Below are positions 1 through 12,837 of a stretch of DNA of 64,000 nucleotides, piece by piece. The notes beneath the pieces were generated by a model that saw nothing but the letters and a program-made list of their open reading frames with translations, ran no database searches and was not told the origin of the DNA. Position numbers and translations under genes: made by a program. How positions within the stretch are numbered: the stretch's first letter is position 1; each line of letters opens with the position of its first letter. This DNA is from Solea solea (lineage: Eukaryota > Chordata > Actinopteri > Pleuronectiformes > Soleidae): positions 14,851,204 to 14,915,203 of the forward strand of contig NC_081141.1 of the NCBI RefSeq assembly GCF_958295425.1, written 5' to 3'.

Positions 1-206
1 TGTCACACTCATGAGAGGCAACGCTGTTATTATGCAAGGGGAAGAACGTTGTTGCACTACTGTATCCAGAGGAGCTCTCACTGCTGTTTACCATGCTGTG
101 TTTGTAAAGGTGGCACACGGATGAGGAAAAGACATTCAACTGCGGTTTGAATGAGGTTTTACCTGACTGACTGCTTTCTGTGTGCCAGTAATTGTGGCTT
201 TGTACT

Positions 207-470
207 AGGGCTGGGCGATATGGACTAAAAGTCATATCTCCATATTTTTTATACTCGATATATATCTCAATATTTTTTTCTGTGATGTAATTGGGGTTTC
301 CCCCAAAGCATTATAGCATATTAGATCAAATGTTTTCCAGAAGCAAACCCTTTAAAAAATAAACAAACAGTCCGTTATAAGTTTAAGCCACAATTAAATA
401 ATGTCTTATATTGTATTATCAATATTGACAACGTATGGCTTACATATGTCCAAAAGTGACTGAGAGTAAT
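207..470 (+). mobile_element. hAT-like non-autonomous element, degenerate
   Basis: The start (tagggctgggcgatatgg, then actaaaagtcatatctccat) matches a very common teleost element beginning AGGGCTGGGCGATATGG, usually classed as hAT-derived. The right end is not clear, so the end coordinate is approximate. Confidence 0.55.
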
Positions 471-3269
471 GGAAAATAAGTCAAAACTCTATGGTGTGTG
501 ACACATTACCCCAGCATTTTAGTACTAGTTTCATTTTAATTTTTCATTAGCTGAGTACAAAAAGCTCAGTCAGTCCTTACTTTACACAGATCATTTATGA
601 CACAGAGTTTAAATGCTTGCCTGGACACATACTGTCGTAGTGTGGCAGTAGTCAAAATGGCATGGCTCTTAACATGAGTCTTTCTTTAAGTGTCCAGTTC
701 TTCACCCGTGACCCTTGTTTACTCCTCAACTTGCACGTGGACATCTTGGTTCCCCCGCCAACACTGGAGTCATTCAGTCCACAATAGGAGACACTGGGAA
801 AACAGGACAGACAGACAGTGTTTAGGCTGCGATGGGACACAAACATCCCACTCAGCTCAAATCGAGTTTGACACCTCGACTGCAAACAGCCCAAATAAGG
901 TGACGCAGCCATTAAGACAAGTCTGGCGAGATAAGCCTGGCCTAATTACCCGGATAAGAAACCCTGATTATGTGAACACACACATGGAAGACCTTGCTGC
1001 AGCATCAGGCGCAGTTGTTACAGTTCTGAGATAAAAAAAGATGACATAGTGCTGTGAAACGGGATTTCAGCACAGTGGGAGACTGGAAACAAAGCTGATG
1101 AGGAAGCCACTGCATGCAGCAGATAAAGGAGGAGACATGCGCAGCATATTGAATTCAACATTTGGATCTCATCTTGGTTTGAATGAAGGGATGTCCTTTT
1201 CGTTCCTTTTGTATATCATAAGTACAGTTGAGCCAGTTTGCAACAAATGTTTTACTTTTTGTTTTTCATCAATAAGCAATCTCTTTTATATGAAAAGTCA
1301 AAGACAAACTGACCCGAGTGTATCCTCCATTATTATATGTATGTGAAAGCAGTACTCTTGTTTATTCACTCACACTGTGCTGGGCCTGTTGCATCCATCA
1401 TGCAGTGGGATCTATAAGAGGCTATAAGTGTGTATTGCACTGCGCGGTAGTTAGGGAACTGTTAATGTGGCTGCATTACACTGAGTATCTTAAATGCTCC
1501 TGTTCATGACAAGAGAGTGGCTGCCTGTTACTCAAACTGGCCACGTGTTTGCACGGATTATTAAATGTCATTAGCCAGTGAAAAGGCACCAGACACCAAG
1601 GTACAGAAGGAGAAAGACACCTTAAAGAATAACACTAAGAATAACTTAAACCTTACTTACTGATGTATTCATGAAAGATAATGATGCTTACATGAGTCGC
1701 TAAATTAATATTCCATTCATATTCCTGTTTACATGTTACAGACAATAGTCAATATTATGCTCACTGAAATCTGTTATTAATATTCTTACAATTGAACTAC
1801 TCTACATATTAATGGGATTATTGGTAAAAGGCTGTTTATGTGGCCGTGTCTCATTCATCCTGTTGCTATAAATGTGGGTACATTGTCGTCCATGTAAACA
1901 AAATAATTGTGAGAAGACAAAACTGTGCTACTGCAAACTGGTCACGTTCAATTCCTGAGTTCGTCATGCCCTTAATCTTTCTTTGCTTTTCTTACAGACT
2001 CTCATATACAGTATTTCTTATCCATGTTTACACACGCAGTTTGGTTTTAATTCACCTGATAAACACGTCCTACTCTTCTATTATGATGTGAGGTCTATTT
2101 ATTGGATACCTGCTGTGAGGCTAAGTCACATCCTTTGTCGTCATAAATCAAAGTCCAGATTTTAAAAGGGGTTGCACAGAATATTCAGGTGGTCAGATGA
2201 GTGAAATAATCTGATATCAGTGCAAGGGTGGCACAGTAATACAGATTTTCACATCAAGACAGAAATGGTTACGTTGATGCAAACCATCTTGGTCATTAGG
2301 AGGCTCTCTCTGGGCGTCATATCAGCCGCATCGCTGTGACTCTCTTTAGGAGAAACATGACAAAGCTTTGCTTATCAGTCTTATCAACAGACAGATTCCA
2401 TTTTTAGCACATTTATCTGTCACATTAGAGCCGCAGAGTGCAGACAGGCTTTTATTTGTCCCCATGGAAGAGACCAGGGAAATGTGAGCCTTTTCCACAG
2501 CAGAGTACTGAACTCTATTGATCTCCACCTCTCCAGAGAATCACCCCATCAGCCATTAGTGTGCTGCTTGGCAGAATCAACACCAGCACACGTGACATTA
2601 TAAAAATTGCGGCATTGCTTTTAAAAAAGTTATTGAACTTCATGTCCCCTATTTTTGTACTTTTTTTTTGTCCTAATCTGATCTTTTAGGGTTTTATTGT
2701 TTGAGAAAGAAAGAAAGAAAGAGAAACTTTATATCATTCCCTTTTCAGGTCAGCCATTGATGGCTGTTCTTTGCCCAACAAAAAACATTGGCAACAGGCA
2801 GAACAACCTTTGTCAAGAGCTCTGCTTAAACAATGTAGTGTTTGAGCTATACGCAACAATGTGATATGATTGGCCAGGACCTGTGTTGGTATTTTTGCAT
2901 AACGTACATACAATCGCACAATCTCTGAGCTCAGAAAACAAGTCTTTGTCAGGCTATGTTCAGTCAGTATCACACATCAGCAAGTCGGAACGTCCACACA
3001 TTTATTTCCTGTAATTTAAAGGTCTAGCAGTGAGACTGCAGAATGTAACAGGGGAACTACGGTGGCTTTTGTATACAAGAAATGACTCTTTCAACCGGCG
3101 CCATCCACACTAAGAGTGGAGCCATTCTTAGTTTGGTTATTATTAAGCTTCTGCTTCTAAACACGAATGACACTTTAGTACAGTGGCTGTGTCACTGAAA
3201 AGCAAGTACATATAAAAGGCTTCTTTCTAACTATTTGTTATTTCAAAGCTCTTTTCTAGTCTTGATGCC

Positions 3270-3398
3270 CACTCAAAGCTGCTTTACACTACACTTTTGC
3301 CATTGTCTTGCCCAAGGACATTATCAGCATGTAGACTGATCGAACCTACAACCTTCAAGTTGAAAGACAACTCGCTCTACCACTGAGCTACTGTCGCC
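3270..3398 (-). repeat. tRNA-derived SINE
   Basis: On the minus strand the sequence starts like a tRNA: an A-box-like stretch (agctcagtggtagagcg) and a B-box-like stretch (ggttgtaggttcgat) at normal spacing. This is followed by a non-tRNA body (cttgggcaagacaatggc). This tRNA head plus body is the form of a Pol III SINE. Confidence 0.6.
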
Positions 3399-3526
3399 GT
3401 TTAAGATAAGAATATTTTTCATTGATAGTATGTTTAATTTCTGCCAATAATTGGTAGGATTTCTAAATGTTACACACTGGACCTTTCAATGAATTTGTCT
3501 AAAAGCACAGATTACGCACACAGATG

Positions 3527-3715
3527 ATCAATCCATCCATTTTTTTTACTGCTTTATCCTCCACAGGAGGATCGCGGGAATGCTGTGGTAATCTTAGCTG
3601 ACATAGGGCGAGATTACCATTCACTCTTACTCTCGCACCTTCGGTCAGTATAGAGTGTCTAATTGACCTAATCCCCATATTGCATGTTTTTGGACTGTGA
3701 GAGGATGACACAAAA
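3527..3715 (+). repeat. Dispersed fish repeat, copy 1 (atccatcca ... tttttggactgtg)
   Basis: Degenerate member of the abundant teleost repeat with the landmarks: atccatcca start, a tatcctcc block, agctgacatagggcgag, attcactctta, aattgacctaatccccat and gcatgtttttggactgtg. Related fragments occur at 9618-9800, 14440-14585, 15270-15390, 23925-24000, 34000-34140, 54434-54560, 56080-56190 and 57883-57997. Confidence 0.6.
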
Positions 3716-6700
3716 CTGGTTACTAATAACAATCAGTTAGGTCGAATGTATTCTGACTTTGTTTATGAGTTCTCTCTCCTTGTAAATTCATCCATTCAGC
3801 ACTTTACTAAATGCTGTATTTTACCAGGTCCTGTCACAAGTGAGTCACCATGCAGTGATAAAACAATGGCAGACACGTCAAGGGAAAGCACTTTTTTTCG
3901 GAAGGATGTCAGAATGTCTTCCTGCTGCTGACTCGGCTTTTCTGCTTACGCGTGGGCTCGGTCATATGTTTTTGTTCCAGGCCTTCGATGCACACATGAA
4001 GGACTGAGGTGGTGCAGTGATTAACTACAGCAGACATTGCTGCCGTTCAGGTCACAGGCTCGCATGAGCTCGGTGTTGTGTAACCAGAAATGACGTAAGC
4101 GCGAACGTGTCAGCCTCCAGTGAGCCCAGGAGGGCTCGCTGCCACCTACATACACCCAGGGAGGATTTCTTCATCATCAGTACTCTTCCCTATTTATAGC
4201 CCAGAATGATATAAATGTCATCGAGATCTAGTAGCTCTATGTATATGTTGATATTCATACATTTTTATTGAAACAATTCATTATGTATCTCAGATTAAAG
4301 TCCTGTATTATTCTTTCACTTACTTATGCAAAGATGGCAGGAGTGAAGGGTTTGTAAGATGCAATATGGCGTTATTTAATCATTTAAGAGGTGAACAGGT
4401 GTCTGGTCTTCATGTTTTTTTATTATGTATTATTCATTATTAGGAGCTTACACTCATTTCCATGAATAAAAATGTATAAAGCTCTAGATATTTAGACATA
4501 TTTATAGTCTTTATTTTTATTCTCGCACAAAACGGAATAGTCGCAATGTCATTTCACTGCTGTTGTACTCGTACAGTCGAGCATGTACCGCTGAAACAAT
4601 TACTCGAGTTTTCAGCTTCTTAAATGTGGATATTTTCTGTTTTCTTTGCTCCATTTAACAAAGAAATCATTGAAACTGAATCATTTTGGTTTGTGGCCCA
4701 AACAAGACAATTGTAAACGTCATTATTTATCAACATGTTCGTTTGTTCATTACGTTTTCGATGTTTTGGTATAAATGCAAATGTGACTGAAGACTGAGCA
4801 AAAGTTGTATAATTACTTTATGAATTTTTATCAGGAGATGTTTGGTCACAAGTTTGGTTTAAGGTGACATTTGAGCTCCAAAAACTGTGGCTTTCAGTTT
4901 TAAGCAATGGGAAGAATTACTCTGCAGCTATGAGGTGAAAAGAATTGTTTTCCCAGCAATATTGCACGTAATTTATAATGGCAAATAAATATGGTCAGGC
5001 TTCAGACAAAGACTAACGTATACAGCCCTGCTGAGCACACTCAAACCCATTTCTGGTTCCCTTTTTTATTTTGCAGCAGGCCTGCAGAGTTCAGTTGCAG
5101 CAGCAATGAAAATAAAATGGCAGTCTATGTTAGACACCATCCACTTTGACTGAACTCTCTTCTTTCTCATTAAGTCTCCATGGTAACAGTCTATTAGTGG
5201 GCTTTTAAAGTAGAGGAAGCCAGAGACCTTTAAGATGCAATAAACACCTTTGGGAATGCCATTTAACTGTATGGGCGGCTGCTTTTTGCTCCTGTTGCTC
5301 TCTCTTGTACGGCCCTGTTCCACTGTTGTCTTCACTTCTCTTTCTGTCATGTTCACTCTATTGTGCATGAGAGGAATTTCAAAGATCTGGGTTAACTTGT
5401 AGCTGAGGGAGCTACAGCCGGAAGGCAAAGCGGGCAGATTTGAGAGGAAGGATGGAGAGATGTCATTCTGGGGTCATTCTGTGAGTATGTCCCTTCTCCT
5501 CTCCCTGCTCCTGTAAGTTTTACTTTATAACCTATGTGTTAAGTGCAATGTTGCAGCAAAGGGGAGTCTTTCTGTGGTCTCACGTCACAGGAAACAACTA
5601 GTTTCAATCAGACTTTCAGTGAACAGAGGCGACTAAGCTCAGAATCTCATGAAAGGTCAACACAGGAGGTTTGCTCGACCTTATTTGTCAGTTGTTTTTT
5701 TTTGCCACATTGTTGCACATGTGTCTTGCTGCACACAGTCTGTCAATTTGAAGAGTCACAGCTACACACAGGGTGTCAGCGGTGGTTTCCTGTTTCACAG
5801 TGACGAGTTGACCAACGTTTTTGCCGCACGCAAGGAGCAATTATATCGACCTACAGCAAGTTTCGCTATAAACATCTACAAGGCTCCAACGATGATCTTT
5901 TTTAAGTTCACTGTTTGGTCAAGGCCTTGTTTTAGACCTGGTATAAACATAAACACAAAACATCGCACGTGCGACAGCTATTAACTGACGACGCCGACAG
6001 TCTGTTTATATTCTGTAGCCACACGTAAGATTACATTTGAGTAGCTGTAACAGGGAAATGTTGCATTGGTCTCCTACAAATCAGTATATTTTTTGACGAG
6101 AAACATTTACATTTACTGCCTTAACCAATGTGTTTGAGTGTGAAAACACATTGCTTAAGCAGAAGATCATATCCTGTCTGCCCCTCTCTCTCATTTCACT
6201 TTAATTCTTCTTTTTCTTCTTCATGACATTTCTTCCTTTGCGCGGTCAGAAAATGTCAGCGGTTGGAGAAGTCATCAGCTCCTGCCTCTGTGGCCCCGCC
6301 TTCCGCTCCCACACAACCATCTGTGTGGAAAGTTGTGAGCTGATTTCTTGTCTGAGCCCCAAAATGTTGGTGTGTCGTCAGCGAGAGCCTCTTGCTGACA
6401 GCGTGGGAACTCAGACGTGACTGTGATTATACTCTCAGTATGAGTGCTACTGTATTGGCTTAGCCGAGTTTTTTATGAGGTATAGTTTCCTGTTCGATGT
6501 GTGGTAGGGGGGGAGTAAGCTGATCCAGTAGTGGTTTATATTCACTATATTCACAATAGCCACTAAATGACAGTTTTAAAAATGTAATTTGAATCATGCT
6601 GTGTTGAAATTACCTGATTCTGACATGAATAGATATTAGCAGGCTGGTGGTTTGATTATTGACTGTTATAACTGTAGCTCCTCTTATGTACATATCAGTA

Positions 6701-7564
6701 TTTGAGTCTTATGAAAGGAGTGTTATGCAACATTCCAGACAACTGGAAAACCAAATGACATTTTAAATACAAACATGGTTTATATTGCATTTTCAGAGAT
6801 GCTTTACCATTTACATTATGCCATTGCATTTCTTTTCAAACAGGATGCTGGAAATGTCTAAATTCAGAGTTAATCTGCTTGTCATTGTGCGAAAGGATTG
6901 AGGCTAAAGCTGAATGACCAGGGAAAGGTCTATCACTGTTGATGATCCACAGAGACAGTGTGGAGTATTAAAAGAAACCGCATTTTTCATATACTTAAGT
7001 GCAGAGCTAGTTGGAGAACAATGCAAAGTGTTGTTATTTAGTACAGCAATAGTCAATTACTAACTGGGTAATTGTGGCTGCCTCAGTGACGTCTTGTAAA
7101 ACTTTAATATTATATTTCCTCAGAACTGTAGTAGATGAGATCAGACTGCCAGCAAAAGGCCTTAAATGGTTGTTTTTTAAAAAAAGGTTGAAGTGACACA
7201 ATGTAATAGATATTTTAGAGTCACACCCCCTCACATTTTCTAACTATAGACTGTAATGTGGCTCAGATGTGAAGGGAGTTTGGAACAATCTATTTAAGTC
7301 TTTATGTCTTATATGGTCATTTGCCTTTAGTTCTAGTGTTGCTCTTGACTCTTACTAGAGGAAAATTCAGATTATTATTCAACTTTTATTTTGACAAAGG
7401 AAAGGAAATAGGATTTTGCATGTAAAGGAGGGAGCAATGTCAGGAATATGAAGAATAAGAAATGTGCCTCTCATTATGGAGCAGTTTAAAGATGGATGGA
7501 CATGATTAAAAGTCTAAAAGAACATATTGATCTAAATCCCTGCCTGTGTTTCACCTCCAAACAG

Positions 7565-7818
7565 GAGCCCTGACGAAGGTGAAAGAGAGCCAGAAGCACG
7601 TCGAGGAGGGCAAGATGGACCTAGCGCAGGCAGAGGGCATCAACGAGCGCTGCAACATCATTTCCTGCGCGACACTGGCCGAGATCCAGCACTTCCACCA
7701 GATCCGCGTGCGCGACTTCAAGGCACAGATGCAGCACTTCCTTCAGCAGCAGATCTCTTTCTTTCAAAAAATCACAGGGAAGCTAGAAGAGGCGCTGCAG
7801 AAGTATGACAACATGTAG
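7565..7818 (+). CDS. snx33: Sorting nexin, last coding exon (SNX9/18/33 family, likely snx33)
   Basis: This exon encodes the C-terminal 83 or so residues of a PX-BAR sorting nexin, ending in KYDNM and a TAG stop. The family binds phosphoinositides and bends membrane, and works with dynamin and WASP in endocytosis. The exon opens after a pyrimidine-rich acceptor (ccaaacag) in phase 1. It starts GALTKVKESQ and includes AEIQHFHQIRVRDF and LQQQISFFQKI, which match, from memory, the last BAR helix of SNX9 (KVKES, AEMNHFH, EQQVQFY). Base composition is G+C rich compared with its surroundings, as expected for coding sequence. The SH3, PX and most of the BAR domain must lie upstream of the window. 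The choice of SNX33 over SNX9 or SNX18 rests mainly on its position tail-to-tail with cspg4, as in human 15q24. Family call strong, paralogue call moderate. Confidence 0.82.
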
Positions 7819-8860
7819 ACGAATCTGTAGCGTCGCATCACAACTGGTCGGTTCGGACCTTGGTGACCGATAGCCACAGACCCGTCTCTAAGTGGAGCAG
7901 TGGAGTTATGACAAACAGCAGCAGAACCATAAAGTGCTGAATGCTGTTCATCCAGCAGGACGGGCCATTCGAGGGATGTTTGATGACTGGGTGAGGACAT
8001 GTAAATGAATGACTTTAGGCCAATGTCTTATACAAACTAAAGGTGTTATGCCTTATAATTTAATGAGAATGAATAATCACAATGGTTCACCTCTTGGTGC
8101 AGTAGGTGGGTAAATTAAATCTGACAGTGAGTCACAGACAGGACCGCTGTTTCCTGGATGAAGTGGGGGTTTTTTTGGCCTGACATCACTCTTTTTAACT
8201 TGACTGTGTTTTCTTAAGTGACTGCCACTTCTGGAGGAGCATTTATGGCTAACACTCTGCCTTTTGGAAAAACACTCAAGCCCTTCCTGCGTGTTTCTCT
8301 CTCTCTGGCTCACTCGCTCTCGTGTTTACAGTCTCCTCACTGAGCAGCCACTGTCACCACTGTCTCGCTGTGCCTTCAAATATGTCTCTCTTGTCATATT
8401 TTTTTTATGAGTTACTAAAAAAACAACTTTCTATACTGTATATGTTGAAATATGTTATATTTGTTTTTACACAGCTACTTAAAGATAGAGAAAAAGATAG
8501 CTCTACCTCGAGTAAGGGCAGTGTCTTTTATGGAAGAGAGTGTTGTTGGATCAAAGTGGAAAATAGAAACCCATGCCTTACACATTTATGCAGGCTTGCT
8601 CATTTTATCACAGTATGTTGGACACTTACATTGCGGGTTATACGTATGCGAGCTGTGGTTTCTTTAAGGTTTCCTTTAAGGATGTTGTTCCTGACTGTTA
8701 GGTGGTAGAGGTTTTCCCTCGACTGTATTACTAACGCTGTTGTTTTAATAGCACAGTTCAGTTGTACTGCTGTTCTTACCCTTTACGATGCTCGTTGCAT
8801 CGCAAAGACATTAATGTAGACGCAGAGATGCAACAATAAATTCCTCCCTCACAGAAAGAT
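7819..8860 (+). other. snx33: Probable 3' UTR of the sorting nexin gene
   Basis: Non-coding sequence runs from the TAG stop to a canonical AATAAA at 8835-8840, followed by a TG-rich stretch (gtctgttggtcctgtatg) that could be the downstream element. This implies a 3' UTR of about 1.0 kb. The exact cleavage site is inferred. Confidence 0.55.
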
Positions 8861-9617
8861 GTCTGTTGGTCCTGTATGTTTTCTCAAATACTTTGAAGCT
8901 TCTGCTTAATTGGACTGAATATGTATGAACACATGGAAATGCTCATTTTGAATGTGCTGACAGGATAATGTGCCTTTTTAAATGTCCTTCAAAGTGCCTC
9001 AGACTCTCGCCACGGAATGTGATGCTAAATTATCTTTTAATATGCGTAGAAAGACAAAGAGTGTAAATTGTGTGGATGTGCAGGTTTACTCGGCTGCCTC
9101 CCTGGAGGGGCTGCTGTGCCGTGGCGATGTTTCATACTAAGCCCATGCTCAGCTCGCAGATCTGCTGACGGCGCAGAGCTCAGCCAGCCATCTGGGACAT
9201 CTGGCCACCGTTAAACGTGCTGGGGCAGACGACAGCAAACAGCCAGCGAACACACAGTGAACAGGAAAAGGTCACAAACCGTCGAGAGAGAGAGAGGGAG
9301 AGAGAGAGAGTTTCATTTTGCTGCCACCAAACGCCAAGTAAAACCGAGACCACTAAACTGCACAAGAGTTGTTTTTGGAGCAGTGCAGTTCCTACTTTGA
9401 AAACCCGCTTGACACATGATGAAGATTAGATAACAGAAAGCTGCAGCTCTCAACCAAACACAGCTCTGTAAATATGTTTATGTTAATATGTTCTCATTAA
9501 ATGATCTATTTAGATGTCTGGCGTGGTGCCGTCTTCTTATGCCACTGCTCTAAAGCAGAATATTTACTGACACGTTGACAGAATGTATTCTCCTGCCAAG
9601 ATCAGAGGCCATTTTCA

Positions 9618-9800
9618 TTCATTCATTCATTCATCTTCTACCACTGTATCCTCCACATGAGGGTCACTGGTACAAATCCCAACCATTAATGGAGAGTGTC
9701 CACTGCATGTTTTTGGACTGTGGGAGGAACCTGGAGAACCTGGAGAAAACACACACACCCACACAAACACGGGGAGAACATGCAAACTCCATGAGAAGCC
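9618..9800 (+). repeat. Dispersed fish repeat, copy 2
   Basis: It carries an (ATTC)n start, the tatcctccacatgagggt block and the tttttggactgtgggaggaac to ggggagaacatgcaaactcc block, with the middle of the repeat missing. Same family as 3527-3715. Confidence 0.65.
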
Positions 9801-10940
9801 CATGTCTTCACCCTGCTCTTCTTGCTGCAAAGACAAGAGTTCTAACCACCACACCAACTGTGTGGCCCAGAGGCAATTTCCAAGCCAGTTAATTAAATGT
9901 ACTGTGATAAGTTTCTGTGCTGTTCTGAAATACACAACGCGTTCCCTCAAACAGCGTCTTCTTATGTAGTTCATGAAATCATTTCCTGAGGGGTGAGCAG
10001 ATGCTCTTTAATTCCAATCCAACATTAAGAGTCTATGTAGTATAGCTGTGCTAGCAGCTCCAAAAGGCTTTCTGACTCTGCTAAATTTAGTTTTTGCAGG
10101 TCATAAAACAACATGGCACAATTTTAATATTTGCCACGCACAGTTTTATCGGCTTTTATACAATTACAAAAAAGGCAATAATTACAATCACTTTCCCCTC
10201 CTTCACTTCCATCACTGCCCTCCCCCTCGTCATTGTGCCACTAAAGTAAAGGTCGGAGGAAAACCCCACAGTCATTAGGATCAATTATGTGGGAAACAGG
10301 AAATAACTGCACAAATGTTTAGGCAACATTATCACGTGGATTTCACCGGCTAATTAAAAATGTCCAGCTCTGATGTAGGATGAAAACATCAGGCCAAGAA
10401 CGTCTGAAATATTGCATGAAGCAGCTTTTACACTTGGAGAGTGTACAAATTCTCTTCAAATGTTCTATTCCACACTCTCTAGTATTTCATTCTCTGCATA
10501 AACCCAACAGGATGCGGCACAGCACATTTCATACACGGGGGGGGGGGGACGACAACTTAATGTGCTTTAAAATAAAAAACTAAAAGAACAGTTACATGCC
10601 CTTCGGCGATCTCCTCCCTCAGGCTTTATATCAGTGCTGCCAACGCCAGAAGAAATGGGTGCTCCTGTTTTTACATCCCTGCTCTTCCAAACCGTATGGT
10701 TTTATGAATTAGTTGCAGTGAGACATGTTATCTGGTGCATATATGTAGAGTCTACATGCAGGTATACAAACAACAAGTTTGGAATAAAGCCAGTTTTAAA
10801 ACATGTATCAATGCTTAATGTGGTGCAGAAATATGGAGAGCGCAGAATAGAGGATGCCTCCAACTCAGCACAGTCAAACACGCAGGAAACAACAATTCTC
10901 CATTCAGATTCGGACTTCAACAGAGTCAACAGCTGACCAC

Positions 10941-10970
10941 ATTCCACACACACACACACACACACACAAA
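10941..10970. repeat. (CA)n microsatellite
   Basis: Simple CA dinucleotide tract. Confidence 0.85.
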
Positions 10971-11296
10971 CAGCAAGCGTGTGAGGGCTGCGGTGTCGGA
11001 AATACCCCTCCAGATGTGTCTGCGGTGCTCGATAACAGAGATATCATGACACAAGTGCAATCACTGAGACTAGAAAATATGCAAAGGAGTGAGAATTTTG
11101 TTCACGGGCACAGTTTGTAATCGAGGCATTTCAGCTCTTGAGAGAGAGAAAAACAATAATCACATGTTTTAAAAAACAAGTTGTCATCACTTGCCTCTCT
11201 GGAATTCACTGGATGTAACAGAGACTTTCTGTACCTTGTTGGCAGTGTTGGCATCATCCAGAAATGATAACACGTAAACCTCACACTGTCATTTTG

Positions 11297-11640
11297 GACT
11301 TTTTTTTGCTTATTTTAACCATGAAAAAAGGGCCAGAAAATGTCCTGTAAATGCCATTTTTCCAGAATATCTTTCAATATCTGGGAGTTATTTACAATTT
11401 ACTGCATGTTAAAATAGTGTATAAACAATTTAAAATGAGGTTTTATTACTGTAGTTGTACACAAACACCAGATTTTGCATTGATTGATTGATTTGTTTGA
11501 GTCTTTGTCTCAATTCACTTCAACTCTTTCCTCTCTGGTGGTGACAAAGATGCTGATTCGCCGACTTCCCACAACAGCGCGAGGGAAATTACCGTAATAA
11601 CCACAAGTTGGCTTTGACGTGCAACTTTTCAGCTTTCAGC
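11297..11640 (+). repeat. Unnamed dispersed repeat B, copy 1
   Basis: Shares ordered blocks with 30612-31041 in the same orientation: gggccagaaaatgtcctgt, ttttccagaata, gttatttacaat, ctgtagttgtac, acaccagattttgc, ctcctctctggtg-like, and taccgtaataaccacaa. I do not recognise the family. Confidence 0.65.
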
Positions 11641-12751
11641 CTTGTATTTACATTTTCCATCTGTTTTCGTAGCTGTTGCTGAGGAACATAGAGTAGCTGA
11701 AATCAGTCTAATGATGCCACATTTGCTGAATACTAGAATCACACAGGCACACAAACCTCTAACAGCTAAACTCATCTCTGTGTCTCACAGTCGAGTCGCT
11801 TGTCAAAGACAACAACAACATAACTATCCTCCAAATCACCCAACCCTGCTTTGAAGATATGGCACCTGTGCATAGTTTCCTATTGTCACTTAATAAGGAC
11901 ACACCACTCTCAACTAACTACTTCCCTTTTTTGGCGTCCCGACACTCCTCATCAGTGTTACTCAGTAATTGACCCGGTAACAAGCATTGTAAGGGTTTAC
12001 AATTTAGCAATATTAATAATAACAACAATTACCAAGCAGAGTTACTGTGTTACTTGGATCTCTATCTTTCAGAGACTAGTTTATGATGATGTGTAGGTAT
12101 AGCTCACAGTGGAAGAAGAAAAGTAACTTATCACACTTCCTGAGTCACTTCTCACTCCTTATTTTTGACCCTGACTTCCAGGCATTGCTTTGTCCTGATT
12201 GCAACTGTAACATTATAAAGCCAGGAAATGCCTTGTGGGAAAAACCTACAAAAGATGCCAGACTCTCTATGTAAGTTTTGACATCCCACTGTATTTAAAG
12301 TCAAGGTGTGACAGTGATAAAGCCGTACATGTTCTCATGGTTTACTGTTGTGCAGATGAAATGCAGATTATGTGCTAATCTTACCTTGTTCATGTGGTGA
12401 GTGTGTGAAGGTGTACAGTAGTTCAGGAATTTGGCCTAAGGAGCAAATTTAACCGTTGAGTAAGTCAAATGGCAAATCAAACACATATCACAAGTGAATG
12501 AATTAAATAGCTTTTCAGATATGATGGGATACTAACCTGCTGTGTAGCAACTTTTGTGTACCTTGCATTTCCTGGTTGGTCACTGCTATATGCCCTCAAA
12601 GGACATATCGTGTGAAGAACCTTCTCTTGAGTGTTCTGGATACAGAACAAAGCAGTCCCTAAAAGCCCTAAATCACAATAAAATCTGCAAAATCCTGGAG
12701 GAATAATGTAGTGACAGCACAACTTATGGGGCAGGGTTTTAGAGGTTGCCT

Positions 12752-12837
12752 CGCTCTAACACACCTGATTCAAATAAACGGGTCGTTATCAGGCTTCTGC
12801 TGACGAGCTGAACATTTGAATCAGGTGTGTTGGAGCG
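12752..12837. mobile_element. Palindromic MITE-like element
   Basis: The left arm (12752-12775, ending cacacctgattcaaat) and right arm (12814-12837, starting atttgaatcaggtgtg) are reverse complements over 24 bases with one mismatch. They enclose about 38 bases. The palindrome resembles common fish foldback elements built on ACACACCTGATTCAAAT. Confidence 0.7.

Larger units (their letters stand above)
1..7564 (+). other. Intron of the sorting nexin gene, with repeats
   Basis: No exon with plausible splice borders and recognisable protein is seen here. The stretch is A+T rich and holds a hAT-like fragment near 207-470, a tRNA-type SINE at 3270-3398 and a fish repeat fragment at 3527-3715. If the gene is snx33, whose coding sequence is mostly in one large exon in other vertebrates, this is the interior of its last intron. 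Small open frames here, such as the 120-codon one at 5066-5428 on the minus strand, have no recognisable homology. Confidence 0.5.

Noticed and set aside
3330..3398. A functional tRNA on the minus strand
   Set aside because: Stems do not all pair and a SINE body follows directly, so it was called a tRNA-derived SINE.
5066..5428. 120-codon open frame on the minus strand
   Set aside because: No recognisable protein, no splice context, and located in a sorting nexin intron.
8322..8708. 128-codon open frame on the + strand
   Set aside because: Lies in the probable sorting nexin 3' UTR and has a low-complexity, non-homologous reading.
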